A stretch of DNA of 64,000 bases from Sanderia malayensis (Eukaryota > Cnidaria > Scyphozoa > Semaeostomeae > Pelagiidae): contig RQOL01000507.1 of assembly GCA_013076295.1 (NCBI GenBank), forward strand, positions 62,001 through 126,000, given 5' to 3'. The notes beneath the pieces were generated by a model. The model saw only the letters and a program-made list of their open reading frames with translations, made no database searches and was not told the origin of the DNA. Positions 1 through 8,085 of this stretch are shown in pieces. A program made the translations under genes and the position numbers. Numbering within the stretch: position 1 is the first letter of the stretch; the number at the start of each line of letters is the position of its first letter.

Positions 1-72
1 AATAGACATTTTAGTTGCTTTTTTTTTTTGTTTTTATGATAAAACAATGACAATACAGGAGGAAAAAAATAT

Positions 73-397
73 TTATTGTCTCTTTACTGTATTTGCTCTG
101 CCTAAGCTGCTTCCTGGCGACAACTGCGGTTGTGGTGGTGTTATGTCAGATGTTGCTGCTGGTGTCGGTGGTGGTGGTGGTGCTGCTGAGGTGCGTGCGT
201 CGGTTGCAGCGGTGGCACTGAGTTTTGGTTTTTTCTTCTTTGGTGCTGTCGTCGGTGAGAGCATCATTGCAGTTAGAGCATCGTCGCCGTCTATGGAATC
301 ATCGTCATTCTGGAGTATCACAGTGTCAGCATCATCATCATCATTATCATCATCATCATCATCATCAACAACGATTCGTTTTCGAGAATTATTTTTT
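73..397 (-). other. Probable C-terminal continuation of the 318-1229 gene in the -1 frame
   Basis: Relative to the upstream ORF this frame is shifted by -1. It is open through an A8 homopolymer and the GAT repeat, giving an acidic tract, then a Lys stretch (APKKKKPK) and an Ala/Pro-rich tail. It stops with a TAA at 73-75 that is itself part of an AATAAA signal (72-77 on the minus strand). Acidic tract, basic patch and Pro/Ala tail are more protein-like than the poly-Met ending of the main frame. I infer a single-base deletion or slip near the A8 run. Positions 1-72 hold only the A/T-rich 3' flank. Confidence 0.5.
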
Positions 398-1229
398 TCG
401 CGTCCTTTTTTTTGCGCCCTCGTTTACACTTGTGAAGGGGGCGTTGCAAAGAGGCGTTGGCCCACTCGTACTCTATCTTGCGACGCAGATAATGCAAAGG
501 TGTTTCAATATACGTATTATATAGTATTTTAAAAGGTGAAACGTAAGTGGTTGCTACGTGATGTCCAATCTCCATTTTCATGCGCTTTTTCATGCGTCCC
601 AAGCCCGTACCTTTCAATATCTCTTCGATTTTAAACGAATGCAAATCCGTAAACAGTGACGTGTTCAGTTTTCTATGTAATTGCGTATCGATAAATTCAA
701 TTATGCACGCCACTTCGTTCAATGATGCTTTTGCTTTTTGTATTATCTGCTGTGTACTACTAATACTGTTGTCATCGAATTTTCGTATAAACACATAACG
801 CTTCCACAAATTTGACAGATTCAATAGTAAATATTCGTCGGGAATAATCATTTTTATATTTGCAACAGTCGCATCATCACCACCAGCAATCGACGAATAC
901 ACGTAGTATTTTTCAAATAGGACGCTCAATTTCACCTCGAGTACAATGGTCGTCAAGTCCATTGTACACTCTGACAGAATCAATTGAGCCGTGGCGATGC
1001 TTTCGTGCTCTAAACGCAGCAGCGGAAATTGATTCAATAATTTGATTTGTATTTCTTCTTCTTCGCTCGCAGGCAAATCAATCGGTAGTTGCATGAAAAA
1101 TTCATAGAGAAAACAAAACGTTTCCTCTTGATACGAGGTTGGAAATATGAATTTTAACAACTTCGTATCCTGCTCGTAGGCGTCTGTTCCTTTCGCTTTG
1201 CGTCCGCTTTTCCTATTCGCAGTAAACAT
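318..1229 (-). CDS. Unrecognised 303-aa protein with basic C-terminal region
   Basis: The ORF starts at an ATG within a run of CAT/ATG triplets and has an N-terminus rich in K/R (FTANRKSGRKAKG). The middle (about residues 20-200) is helical-looking and Leu/Ile/Glu-rich. The C-terminus is very basic (KCKRGRKKKDAKK), like a nuclear localisation signal. No known family is recognised. Two adenain-type sites are present, I114-A-G-G|D and L205-K-G-T|G, the second just before the basic tail. The ORF ends in a (ATG)n microsatellite translated as poly-Met, which is unlikely to be the true end. The -1 frame is open across the same repeat as an acidic poly-Asp tract and continues to position 73. A TATA-like run lies at 1407-1416 on this strand. 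It follows polB tandemly on the minus strand and may be an early or DNA-associated protein. Confidence 0.6.
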   Translation of the reverse strand: MFTANRKSGRKAKGTDAYEQDTKLLKFIFPTSYQEETFCFLYEFFMQLPIDLPASEEEEIQIKLLNQFPLLRLEHESIATAQLILSECTMDLTTIVLEVKLSVLFEKYYVYSSIAGGDDATVANIKMIIPDEYLLLNLSNLWKRYVFIRKFDDNSISSTQQIIQKAKASLNEVACIIEFIDTQLHRKLNTSLFTDLHSFKIEEILKGTGLGRMKKRMKMEIGHHVATTYVSPFKILYNTYIETPLHYLRRKIEYEWANASLQRPLHKCKRGRKKKDAKKIILENESLLMMMMMMIMMMMMLTL

Positions 1230-1454
1230 GATGATGATGTCCTACTAGACCGGGCGCACGCGCGCGCGCACAGGAAAATATAAAAAACAACACGACTTAC
1301 TTTCAATTGTTCGCAAAACCGGCGGCATTGCTGTTGTTGTTGTTAGAACTGCACAGAAAAAAACACAAAAATAAATATATTTTTTTTTCATCCGTCAACT
1401 TTACAATATATATATACACATGAAAGCAATTTTATTTTCAACTGTTAAACAATA
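1230..1454 (-). promoter_or_regulatory. Intergenic control region: polB polyA signal, TATA run, GT-rich tract, splice-donor-like site
   Basis: On the minus strand the polB stop is followed after about 20 nt by AATAAA (complement of 1431-1436). Then come an alternating TA run (1407-1416) that could be the TATA box of the downstream gene, a consensus-like GTAAGT about 90 nt before the next ATG, and an alternating CG/CA tract (about 1255-1273) able to form Z-DNA. A 5'UTR intron is possible, but I could not find an acceptor that keeps an upstream ATG in frame. Confidence 0.45.
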
Positions 1455-3911
1455 TTAAATATCCAAAGGAACAGTACTGATGCCATCCTCGAGCACGCGA
1501 CGTTTGCAATACAGGGAATTCAGTGTGTTTTTTTCTTGAACATACGTCTGCATTAGATTGTTTTTTCGTTTGATGCCGCGATTCGTCGACGTGTGCATCT
1601 TACAGTCGTCGTGCGGATCCGTTTTCAAACCCTCGCGGTAAATATCGTAAATGATGTCGGAAATGTCCTGACCGTCCGTTTTTTTTTGTTGCTGTTGTCG
1701 TCGTTCGATTGATTGTTGTACAAAATTACGTTTTTGTACGCCCTTACTGGAAATTTTAACATCGTGCGTCGTTTCGTTGAAGCCACAGTACGATTTCGAA
1801 CACAATGATACCATCCGATGACCGGAAAACTCCAATTTATAGCGATTCGGTTCTCGTTTGCCAAACTCGCACTTCTCCGTGACAAAGTAGTCGTGCTTCA
1901 AACGTTTGTATTCCTCCCGTTTGTCTTCGGCCACATTGTCTTCGAAACGATCCTCTTTCATACCCAAATAGATGCTGTCCGTATCGGTTTCGAGTAGCTC
2001 GAAATGATCCGGTTTCAGTACTCGCTTCAGAAAATCGTACACGAACGTGAGTACGGACAGTTTGGCTCGATCGAAGATCGTTTTGCCAATGTAGCGCGGT
2101 TGATCGTACAGAATGCGTCGCTTTTTCGATTCCACCTCCAGTACCTGCGCACAGACCTGCTCGTAGCGCACGAACGTGTTCATGGAGGCGATTTCGCGTC
2201 TCGTCTGTCTGTTCGCCAACAGTTGATCGCGCGTCAGCATGCGCGTTTTCGCGATCCGACCGTCTTGCTGTTCGAGTAAGGACACGAGTCGCACGTCCTG
2301 GTGTTTGTCCTTGTTAGTAATGCACGAACCGAACGCCGAATTACCCACGAGTTTGGCCGTGTTTGCCTTCATTTCACTTGACTTGTCTCGATCACCTTGC
2401 ACACGCAGTCGTGTGATGTCTCGGCCGAATTCGGCAAAAATCGGTTGCTTGTCGTAGCGTATGAAATCGTACACCCGTGTGCACTCAACGTAGTGTTCCA
2501 GCAACCATACAAAATACTCGTCCGTTATCGTTATATGTTGACCGATGTACGAGTCGATCACGCATTTTCGATTCTTAATCGTTATGCCGTTTTCGTCGGC
2601 GACCGTTTGTGTAAATTCGCCCACATCTGCATAGTTCACGTGGGCATGTTTGATTATCAGAGCAAACTCTCGAAAGTATTCACGATGTTCTTCGGGCACG
2701 TGCACATCGCAAGTGATCAGACCGAACACCTTTCGTTGCAACAGTGCGTCGATCAGCGTTTCCTGAGTCGTGTAGCCCACCCAGTCGGCGCATCGTTCCA
2801 ACGGATCGTCTTCTCGTTCTCGTCGTCGTTCTTCGACAAATGCGCGTACCGGATCATCGTGAAGTCGACAGCGCTCGCGCCAAATGCACTCTTTCATCGT
2901 AATCACACGATAGCCACGCTGTCGCAATACCGTACGTCTTGCCTCGTCCACTGTGCGCACTTGAGCAGCCGTCATCCGACGTCCATTTCTCGTATACACC
3001 TTATCTGCAAACCGTTCGCGACACTTGCTTTCTTCGCGCGTGCATGCGTGCCAGTAACAGCCTTCAAATTCTATCACATATCGTTGTTCTCGCCGTCGGC
3101 CTCTCTGTTCGTCGTCATCGTCAGTCTGGTCATGCTCGTAGTCGACAAACATACCGTCCACCACGAAAAAGCGCGGTGCTCGTTGTAGTCCGTCACCGTT
3201 GCCGAACAATTCGGCATACTTGCCTTGCAACACATCGATTTCGGATCGACACAATCGCAGGTACTTTTGTCGTTGTAACACAACACGACGCGGTGTCAAC
3301 ACGCATCGATCCAAGTAGTCGAGAAAAAGTCGAGCCTCTCGGCTGTCGCGTCGTTCACCAATCCTAATCGGACTGCCTTCGGTACCCACACCTAATGCCA
3401 CGTCGCGCAATCTACGCTTCTCAGTCAGTCGCATTGACGACGGGGGAATTTCCGTGCGCACCATCACACTGCCCGCCACCTGTCGATAGACGCGCGGTCG
3501 ACCGACGAACTGCGGCTTGCACATGGAGTGCAAGTACAGAGCATTCGCATCGTAACCCTTCACGTACGGCAGTTCGTTGATGCGCTTCATAATGATGCTC
3601 TGTCCTCCGACTTCGCTCTTGTATATGCGCATGTACAGTTCAGCATTGTCGATGTAATGAAACGTATTCGGCGGAATCGTGTGACTCAGGATCGCCTTTG
3701 CCAGACCGGGCAGCGAAATGCCATCTCTAAACTGGTCCACGCCTTTTTCACGCAACTGCAGCGCGTAGTTCTCGACACTGCGCAAAAACGGACGGACATC
3801 TTTCAGATTGTAGTCGCGCAGGAAGTCGCCCGGTTCAGTCGGCTGTTGATTCGGTTCGCCTATCCCCAGCCATGTACAATCCATCAGACGATGGAGCAGC
3901 CGCTGCCGCAT
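1455..3911 (-). CDS. polB: Family B (protein-primed type) DNA polymerase with embedded Vsr-like nuclease domain; exonuclease N-terminus incomplete
   Basis: This would be the replicative polymerase of the element. Visible motifs in 818 aa: an ExoIII-like Y34-x3-D38 at the very start; SLPGLAKAIL (66-75); polymerase motif A GYDANALYL (D121); a Vsr/restriction-like insert with EFEGCYWHAC (281-290) and a later GYRVITMKECIW (333-344); motif B K520-LVGNSAFG; motif C DTDS (643-646). The C-terminus (YVQEKNTLNSLYCKRRVLED...) matches the usual end of this DNA_pol_B_2 family in invertebrate Polinton-like elements, so the 3' end is complete. ExoI and ExoII motifs and the usual N-terminal region are missing. 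An in-frame stop lies four codons upstream of the ATG, and the 5' end overlaps an opposite-strand ORF. Either an upstream exon exists or the gene is truncated. AATAAA follows the stop. Confidence 0.9.
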   Translation of the reverse strand: MRQRLLHRLMDCTWLGIGEPNQQPTEPGDFLRDYNLKDVRPFLRSVENYALQLREKGVDQFRDGISLPGLAKAILSHTIPPNTFHYIDNAELYMRIYKSEVGGQSIIMKRINELPYVKGYDANALYLHSMCKPQFVGRPRVYRQVAGSVMVRTEIPPSSMRLTEKRRLRDVALGVGTEGSPIRIGERRDSREARLFLDYLDRCVLTPRRVVLQRQKYLRLCRSEIDVLQGKYAELFGNGDGLQRAPRFFVVDGMFVDYEHDQTDDDDEQRGRRREQRYVIEFEGCYWHACTREESKCRERFADKVYTRNGRRMTAAQVRTVDEARRTVLRQRGYRVITMKECIWRERCRLHDDPVRAFVEERRREREDDPLERCADWVGYTTQETLIDALLQRKVFGLITCDVHVPEEHREYFREFALIIKHAHVNYADVGEFTQTVADENGITIKNRKCVIDSYIGQHITITDEYFVWLLEHYVECTRVYDFIRYDKQPIFAEFGRDITRLRVQGDRDKSSEMKANTAKLVGNSAFGSCITNKDKHQDVRLVSLLEQQDGRIAKTRMLTRDQLLANRQTRREIASMNTFVRYEQVCAQVLEVESKKRRILYDQPRYIGKTIFDRAKLSVLTFVYDFLKRVLKPDHFELLETDTDSIYLGMKEDRFEDNVAEDKREEYKRLKHDYFVTEKCEFGKREPNRYKLEFSGHRMVSLCSKSYCGFNETTHDVKISSKGVQKRNFVQQSIERRQQQQKKTDGQDISDIIYDIYREGLKTDPHDDCKMHTSTNRGIKRKNNLMQTYVQEKNTLNSLYCKRRVLEDGISTVPLDI

Positions 3912-4607
3912 ATCTTCCTGCTGCTACTGCTGCTGCCACATCTCCTACTGCGATTTCACCAATCATTTCACAACTCGCGTCACCATCACCACCAGCACCG
4001 ACGACGTCGCCACTTACCGAAGAACAACAACGACGTAACATGGAAAACGTACTCACCGCATTGGACGTGGCAGCGCAGGCCGCAACGTCAGCGCTCGTAC
4101 TCGAACAGCAACGCCAACAAGCAGTGGCGGTAACGCGCCCATGTAGTATCCTATTGCAAAACATGACCACAACACTACCTGACGTCGACTCTAGCCGACC
4201 GAGGAGCATCACTCCTCCCATCTCTCCACTAAGAACATCGACGCCGATGATACCGAACGACGACGATGAAGAAGAAGAAGAACCATCGGCACGCCCAAAG
4301 CCATCACCACCATCATCACCATCACCATCATCACCGCCACCACCACCACCACCACCACCACCACCACCACTACCACCATCACCGCCTCATCAATCATCAA
4401 TTGTCGACTCGATCGTCGAACGAATCAATCGTTTTTCTCCTTCGCTTTTTCAAACAAGATCATCGCCACCACCCCCAAGCGCATCACCACCATCGAACAT
4501 AGTTGGACTTCCGTCACTAGTATCAATTTCTCCACGTCGTGCATCACCACCATCGAACATAACTAGACTTCCACCACCACTAGCAGCAGCAACACCATCA
4601 TCGCCGC

Positions 4608-4642
<35 letters not shown>

Positions 4643-4885
4643 CGTAATCGTCGTCGACATCGTTATCATCACTGTCGTCGTCGGCGTCGAGATGACGGTG
4701 GCAACAATGCACCCCTAATGGCAACACAACTGCAGCGAGAACGCCTTCGTTTTGAACGTCGTCAAAATCTTTTAAACATACTTGAACGATTTTGCGCTAG
4801 ACGAAAAACCGAACGAGCATTTTCGTACACCATACGAAACATTCACCGAGTTCTAAATCGAGTCGGAATCGATTCGATATTATAA
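3872..4885 (+). CDS. Unrecognised 337-aa low-complexity protein with basic helical C-terminus
   Basis: The ORF is Ala/Pro/Ser-rich with an acidic stretch (NDDDEEEEE), a run of Pro (about residues 150-170), Ser runs and an Arg/His cluster (RNRRRHRYHHCRRRRR). It then has a compact ending (about 280-337) rich in Arg/Leu/Phe that looks folded: FERRQNLLNILERFCARRK and a following helix. The first 40 nt overlap the 5' end of polB on the other strand. No TATA is seen close to the first ATG, and a later ATG (for example that of MENVLTALDVAAQ) is an alternative start. A motif of about 20 residues (SPPSNI..LP) is repeated twice around 205-235. Function is unknown; a nuclear or DNA-binding accessory role is only a guess from composition. 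Low-complexity frames can be open by chance, hence the moderate confidence. Confidence 0.55.
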
Positions 4886-4924
4886 TAATAATCATACTTT
4901 ACTTGTACATATAAATTACGATTA

Positions 4925-5125
4925 CGTCATTTTTTTTTTGCTGGTAATTTTTTTTTGCTGCTGTATTATATATAGAATTTTTTATTATCGCTAATTTTTT
5001 TGCTGCTAATTTTCTATGTCACTAATGTTTTTGCTGCTAGCTTTCTATGCCACTAATGTTTTTGCTGCTATATTTCTATGTGATTAATTTTGTTTGCTGC
5101 TAAAGTTTTTGTTGCTATTATTTCA
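4925..5125 (+). repeat. Degenerate direct repeats TTTTTGCTGCTAAT (promoter-proximal module)
   Basis: About seven copies of a T-run followed by GCTGCT (near 4935, 4955, 5000, 5032, 5062, 5094 and 5110) alternate with TTTCTATGtcACTAAT-like spacers at roughly 30-37 nt. They sit just upstream of the TATA box at 5153. A related array occurs in the opposite orientation at about 19915-20012, upstream of the minus-strand gene at 19823, so both arrays read the same way relative to transcription. Shared cis-elements are inferred. Confidence 0.65.
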
Positions 5126-5152
5126 TGAGGAATGTCATTGTGGTTATTTTGC

Positions 5153-5159
5153 TATAAAT
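5153..5159 (+). promoter_or_regulatory. TATA box (TATAAAT) of the spliced gene
   Basis: TATAAAT lies about 60 nt before the ATG at 5216, downstream of the TTTTTGCTGCT repeats. It fits a Pol II core promoter. Confidence 0.6.
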
Positions 5160-5169
5160 TCGACAGCAA

Positions 5170-5209
5170 GTCAGACTCAACACCACTTTGCTTTGGTGTT
5201 GAGTCTGAC
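5170..5209 (+). promoter_or_regulatory. Perfect 16-bp hairpin in the presumed 5' UTR
   Basis: GTCAGACTCAACACCA (5170-5185) and its exact reverse complement TGGTGTTGAGTCTGAC (5194-5209) enclose an 8-nt loop. The hairpin ends 6 nt before the ATG at 5216. It would block scanning if present in mRNA, or could be a protein-binding palindrome on DNA. Confidence 0.75.
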
Positions 5210-5215
5210 AGCAAC

Positions 5216-6753
5216 ATGGATAAAGTTCCTGTAAACGATGCAGCCGTATACTCCTTCAAGGATTACTACTCCGTGAACGAATTGGTACGTAATAACACAT
5301 AAACAAATAATAATAACTATGTACCTTCTAACTTATTATTATTATTATTTGTTATTTGTATGTGTTTTTTTTTCATCCATAGATGCGTCAAAGTAATAGT
5401 GCACGGCACTTTATAACGAACTATTTTTCAGTCAATACCGCTACAGAAGTCGACCCGAAGAGAGACTGGCCGACGAATACACAATTCATATTGCCTGCGA
5501 CTATTAAACGCTCCGGTCCGCAGGTATGGTCGGATTTTCATCTGACACATGAAGCCGGCACGACCTTTCCGTTGCAGAATCGAGGTCTGTCTCCCCAACT
5601 CATGTCGACAGAAACTAGTACGAGCCTCGAGCAAGCAACAAAGAACAAACTCCTCACGTGCAGAAAAGTAACCGAGGACGGATGGACGTTGCAACCGGCA
5701 AACCCAGCGGACTTGAAGACACACCTGGTACGTTTGCGAAAAGCATTCCAAGACGATGACGACGATCACGTGACAAATGCCGATGTTCATACAGACACAG
5801 ATGACAGTGATGAGGAGGATATTCTCGCCACCACATCCCGCATCACAAAGAAGGTTGAGCAGAACAAACATACTCCTGTTACTTTGGCGGTCGAGTGTGG
5901 CGAGCAGGCCATTTCCTTCAATCCAACTTTCACAATGGAAGCTGCAGCCATTCGTGCGCGGACCCATCAGGTACGAGGTGCAAATAATGTTCGAGATTTT
6001 TTTAAAACTGTCGATCAAATAATCGATTTTTTCGGCGAACTGTACACTGGGCTTGATTTTCTTTTACCCCCTTTCGTTTGTATATTCAAAAATGTCAGTT
6101 GGGTCAGTGTTGTACCGTCGCCAAGTACAGCCGATTTTCTACTTATTGTGCAACTTATCGGTTTAATTTCCAACAAGACCCCCGTCGCCCAACTGACCCC
6201 ATTTATCGAGTATTACAAAACCATGAGCAAATATACCGATCTCATTATGCCTACTAGCATTTGTATTATGTGTTCAACAATATTTACCCCCTCGGGTGGG
6301 TCCGTGCACGATGGCTATTGCACATGCTGCAGTCAGGCATTATTCTGCTCACCCTGTATATTGGACAAGCAAAAACGCTACTTTCGTGCAAACGAAGAGA
6401 AATCGGCAATTCAGTTTACAAACACCATCATCAGCAGCAACAGCAGCAGCAGCAGCCACAGCAGCACGACCAGTTTTACAATTGTCAGTGGTGGTGGTGG
6501 TGGTGGTGGTGGTGGTGATACGACAACAAGAACAAGACCATCGAGCTCCCTCGCAACTCCACCGCCGTTAATGCTGCAGCCATCACCACCACCATCACCA
6601 TCACCTTCGTCTTCATCTGGACAATGGTTACATGCAGGAACGAAGCGTTCAAGATCGTTGTCACAGGCGCCTGCGAAAACAACCGTAACTCCGTCTAGCC
6701 ATTGCAGACGACATGGTGCTCAACTGGCAGCTCTGCTAAAAAAAATGGACTAA
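5216..6753 (+). CDS. Spliced gene, unrecognised ~479-aa protein with Cys-rich zinc-binding-like segment
   Basis: Exon 1 (5216-5284, 23 codons, MDKVPVNDAAVYSFKDYYSV...) runs exactly in phase 0 through a GTACGT...CATAG intron (5285-5382) into the 456-codon exon 2 (5383-6753). Exon 2 has a mixed N-terminal part, an acidic stretch (DDDDDHVTNADVHTDTDDSD), a hydrophobic helical region (about residues 205-285 of exon 2) and a Cys cluster of CIMC then CTCC then CSPC spacing that looks like a zinc-binding module. The tail is Ser/Gly/Pro low complexity. It has its own TATA (5153), repeats and 5' hairpin, suggesting an early, regulated gene. No family is recognised; a regulatory protein is plausible from the zinc-type cluster. 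Further introns cannot be excluded. Confidence 0.7.
5285..5382 (+). other. 98-nt spliceosomal intron
   Basis: The donor GTACGT follows codon 23, and the acceptor is a T-rich tract ending TTTCATCCATAG. The reading frame is kept (phase 0). The intron carries imperfect inverted arms (about 5292-5315 and 5336-5370: ACACATAAACAAATAATAAT against its near complement) that would fold the splice sites towards each other. Confidence 0.75.
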
Positions 6754-7065
6754 CAGAGACACATTGCTCATTTTTTGCTTTATTCACATTACGTATTTTG
6801 TTGTTTCATTTTTTTTTTTAAAAATTGCTGGCTGGCTGACTGGTATACAATTGTTGTGTGTTTTTTGTTTTCTCTCTCTGCCGCACGCGCGCGCGCGCGC
6901 ACAATGTCACTACTACACTTTGCGATTTCACTATTCGCCATCGTCATAGACAATAGTAGGTAACAGTTTCTTGTTGTTTTACATTACATTATATACATTG
7001 CAAAGTTTCTCTGTATATAAGTCATACTCTCCTGTTAGCGCACACACACATACACAGTACAAAAT
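6754..7065 (+). promoter_or_regulatory. Intergenic promoter region with Z-DNA-prone tract and TATATAAG
   Basis: This 312-nt gap holds T-rich DNA, a CT stretch followed by an alternating CG tract (about 6884-6902), CA-rich DNA, and TATATAAG at 7014-7021, 45 nt before the next ATG. No ORF here looks genuine. Confidence 0.55.
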
Positions 7066-7626
7066 ATGTCGTCTTTCGGTGTTCACGCGAATCATCACCA
7101 CCTGTTCAAGCACAACTACATAAAAACCATGTCGACTTTCGGCTCGTCGTCGGCATGTCAAAAAGCCGATCCGTACTCACCGAAACCGCACAATCTCAAC
7201 GAAATTCTCCACGGGCACGGTCGACTCGTGAGATTCAAACCGACAATTATTAACAGTACTACTCGGCATCGACAATCACATTGTCGACGACGACGACGAC
7301 GACGACGACATCGTGTCTCCGACTATCAGAAACTTCTCGAGACGAATCACATTCGCGACACAGCCGCACTGCCGCCGTACATGAAGGCGAGCATCTACGC
7401 GACCACCTTACAACATCACAAACAACAACTACAACACCGACAGAAGAACTGGTCGCCGGCCGTCGGTTTTCACGCAAACCTACCCGGAGTGACGACGAAA
7501 AGCAACGTCTATCAAAATTACACCAATGCCAAACAAATGGCCAAAATCAATCCGTTCGCCGTGGCTCGTCTCCGCAAGCCGATGTACTACGACTCGACGT
7601 ACCATCTGCAAAACATTCTCGCCTAG
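7066..7626 (+). CDS. Basic 186-aa protein, putative core/virion protein with adenain-type site
   Basis: The start ATG lies 45 nt after a TATATAAG box. The protein is basic and His/Asn/Tyr-rich, with a poly-Arg block (about residues 72-80, CRRRRRRRRHR). At L48-H-G-H|G52 there is a [MIL]xGx|G site of the kind cut by adenovirus proteases, directly before a basic stretch (RLVRFK). The second half (about 85-186) is non-repetitive, with Tyr/Asn motifs (SNVYQNYTNAKQMAKINPFA), and looks folded. The gene lies in the plus-strand cluster left of the integrase. By analogy with adenovirus core proteins it may bind DNA in virions; this is inference. No homologous family is recognised. Confidence 0.65.
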   Translation: MSSFGVHANHHHLFKHNYIKTMSTFGSSSACQKADPYSPKPHNLNEILHGHGRLVRFKPTIINSTTRHRQSHCRRRRRRRRHRVSDYQKLLETNHIRDTAALPPYMKASIYATTLQHHKQQLQHRQKNWSPAVGFHANLPGVTTKSNVYQNYTNAKQMAKINPFAVARLRKPMYYDSTYHLQNILA

Positions 7627-7718
7627 CAGTTTGTTGTTTTTTACTTCTTCTAAATGCTCTTTTCGCCTTCGACAGTCATCAAAACATACAGACACGCATT
7701 GTCGCATCCGTATAAAGC

Positions 7719-7967
7719 ATGCCACTATCACAACGACGTCTCCGACGACAGTGCCCAGCGCAAGCTCGTCACTACAAACGCATCGGTTTCTATGGTGAAA
7801 ATCAAGTGAATGTGTACCCCACAGGACTCGGCTACAATTGGCCCTCTCATCCGGCCCAATTGCGGAGTCAATTGGCCAACTTCAGACGTTTACCCATGCA
7901 GGCGCCGATCATTCGACTGCGAAACGGATTCACCTACGTGCCATATCCGAACTCATTTCAGCGTTGA
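7719..7967 (+). CDS. Small 82-aa basic protein
   Basis: The ORF encodes MPLSQRRLRRQ..., then a Tyr/Gly/Asn/Pro-rich segment (GFYGENQVNVYPTGLGYNWP) and a basic middle. The composition resembles the preceding basic protein, and the segment from residue 20 to the end reads like real protein. A GTATAAAG is only a few bases upstream of the ATG, so the first ATG may not be the true start. It could be a downstream exon or an internal cistron of the 7066 transcript. A sequence resembling a 3' splice site (CCTTCGACAG, ending 7675) lies between the two. Function is unknown. Confidence 0.45.
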   Translation: MPLSQRRLRRQCPAQARHYKRIGFYGENQVNVYPTGLGYNWPSHPAQLRSQLANFRRLPMQAPIIRLRNGFTYVPYPNSFQR

Positions 7968-7990
7968 TAAAAAACACTTTATTTGTTAAC

Positions 7991-8004
7991 TATATATATA
8001 TATA
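7991..8004 (+). promoter_or_regulatory. TATA-like run upstream of the 8086 gene
   Basis: An alternating TA run of 14 nt lies about 85 nt before the ATG at 8086. It is a weak but plausible core promoter. Confidence 0.35.
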
Positions 8005-8085
8005 CATACGTATGTCGAATCGATAAGTTGTTATTTTTTTTTGCTAACCAAACAAGTCGTTGTCCTTCTTGCATTTTCTACTAAC

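Noticed and set aside
47..532. Plus-strand 161-aa ORF with Gly and Ser runs
   Set aside because: It is the complement of the minus-strand gene's microsatellite and tail; composition is a shadow of triplet repeats.
1230..1330. Intron with an upstream small coding exon for the 318-1229 gene
   Set aside because: A GTAAGT donor exists, but no AG joins the upstream ATG in frame with the gene; at most a 5'UTR intron.
3835..4221. Minus-strand 128-aa ORF as the missing PolB N-terminus
   Set aside because: Different frame, Ala/Ser/Cys low complexity and no exonuclease motifs; it is the complement of the plus-strand ORF.
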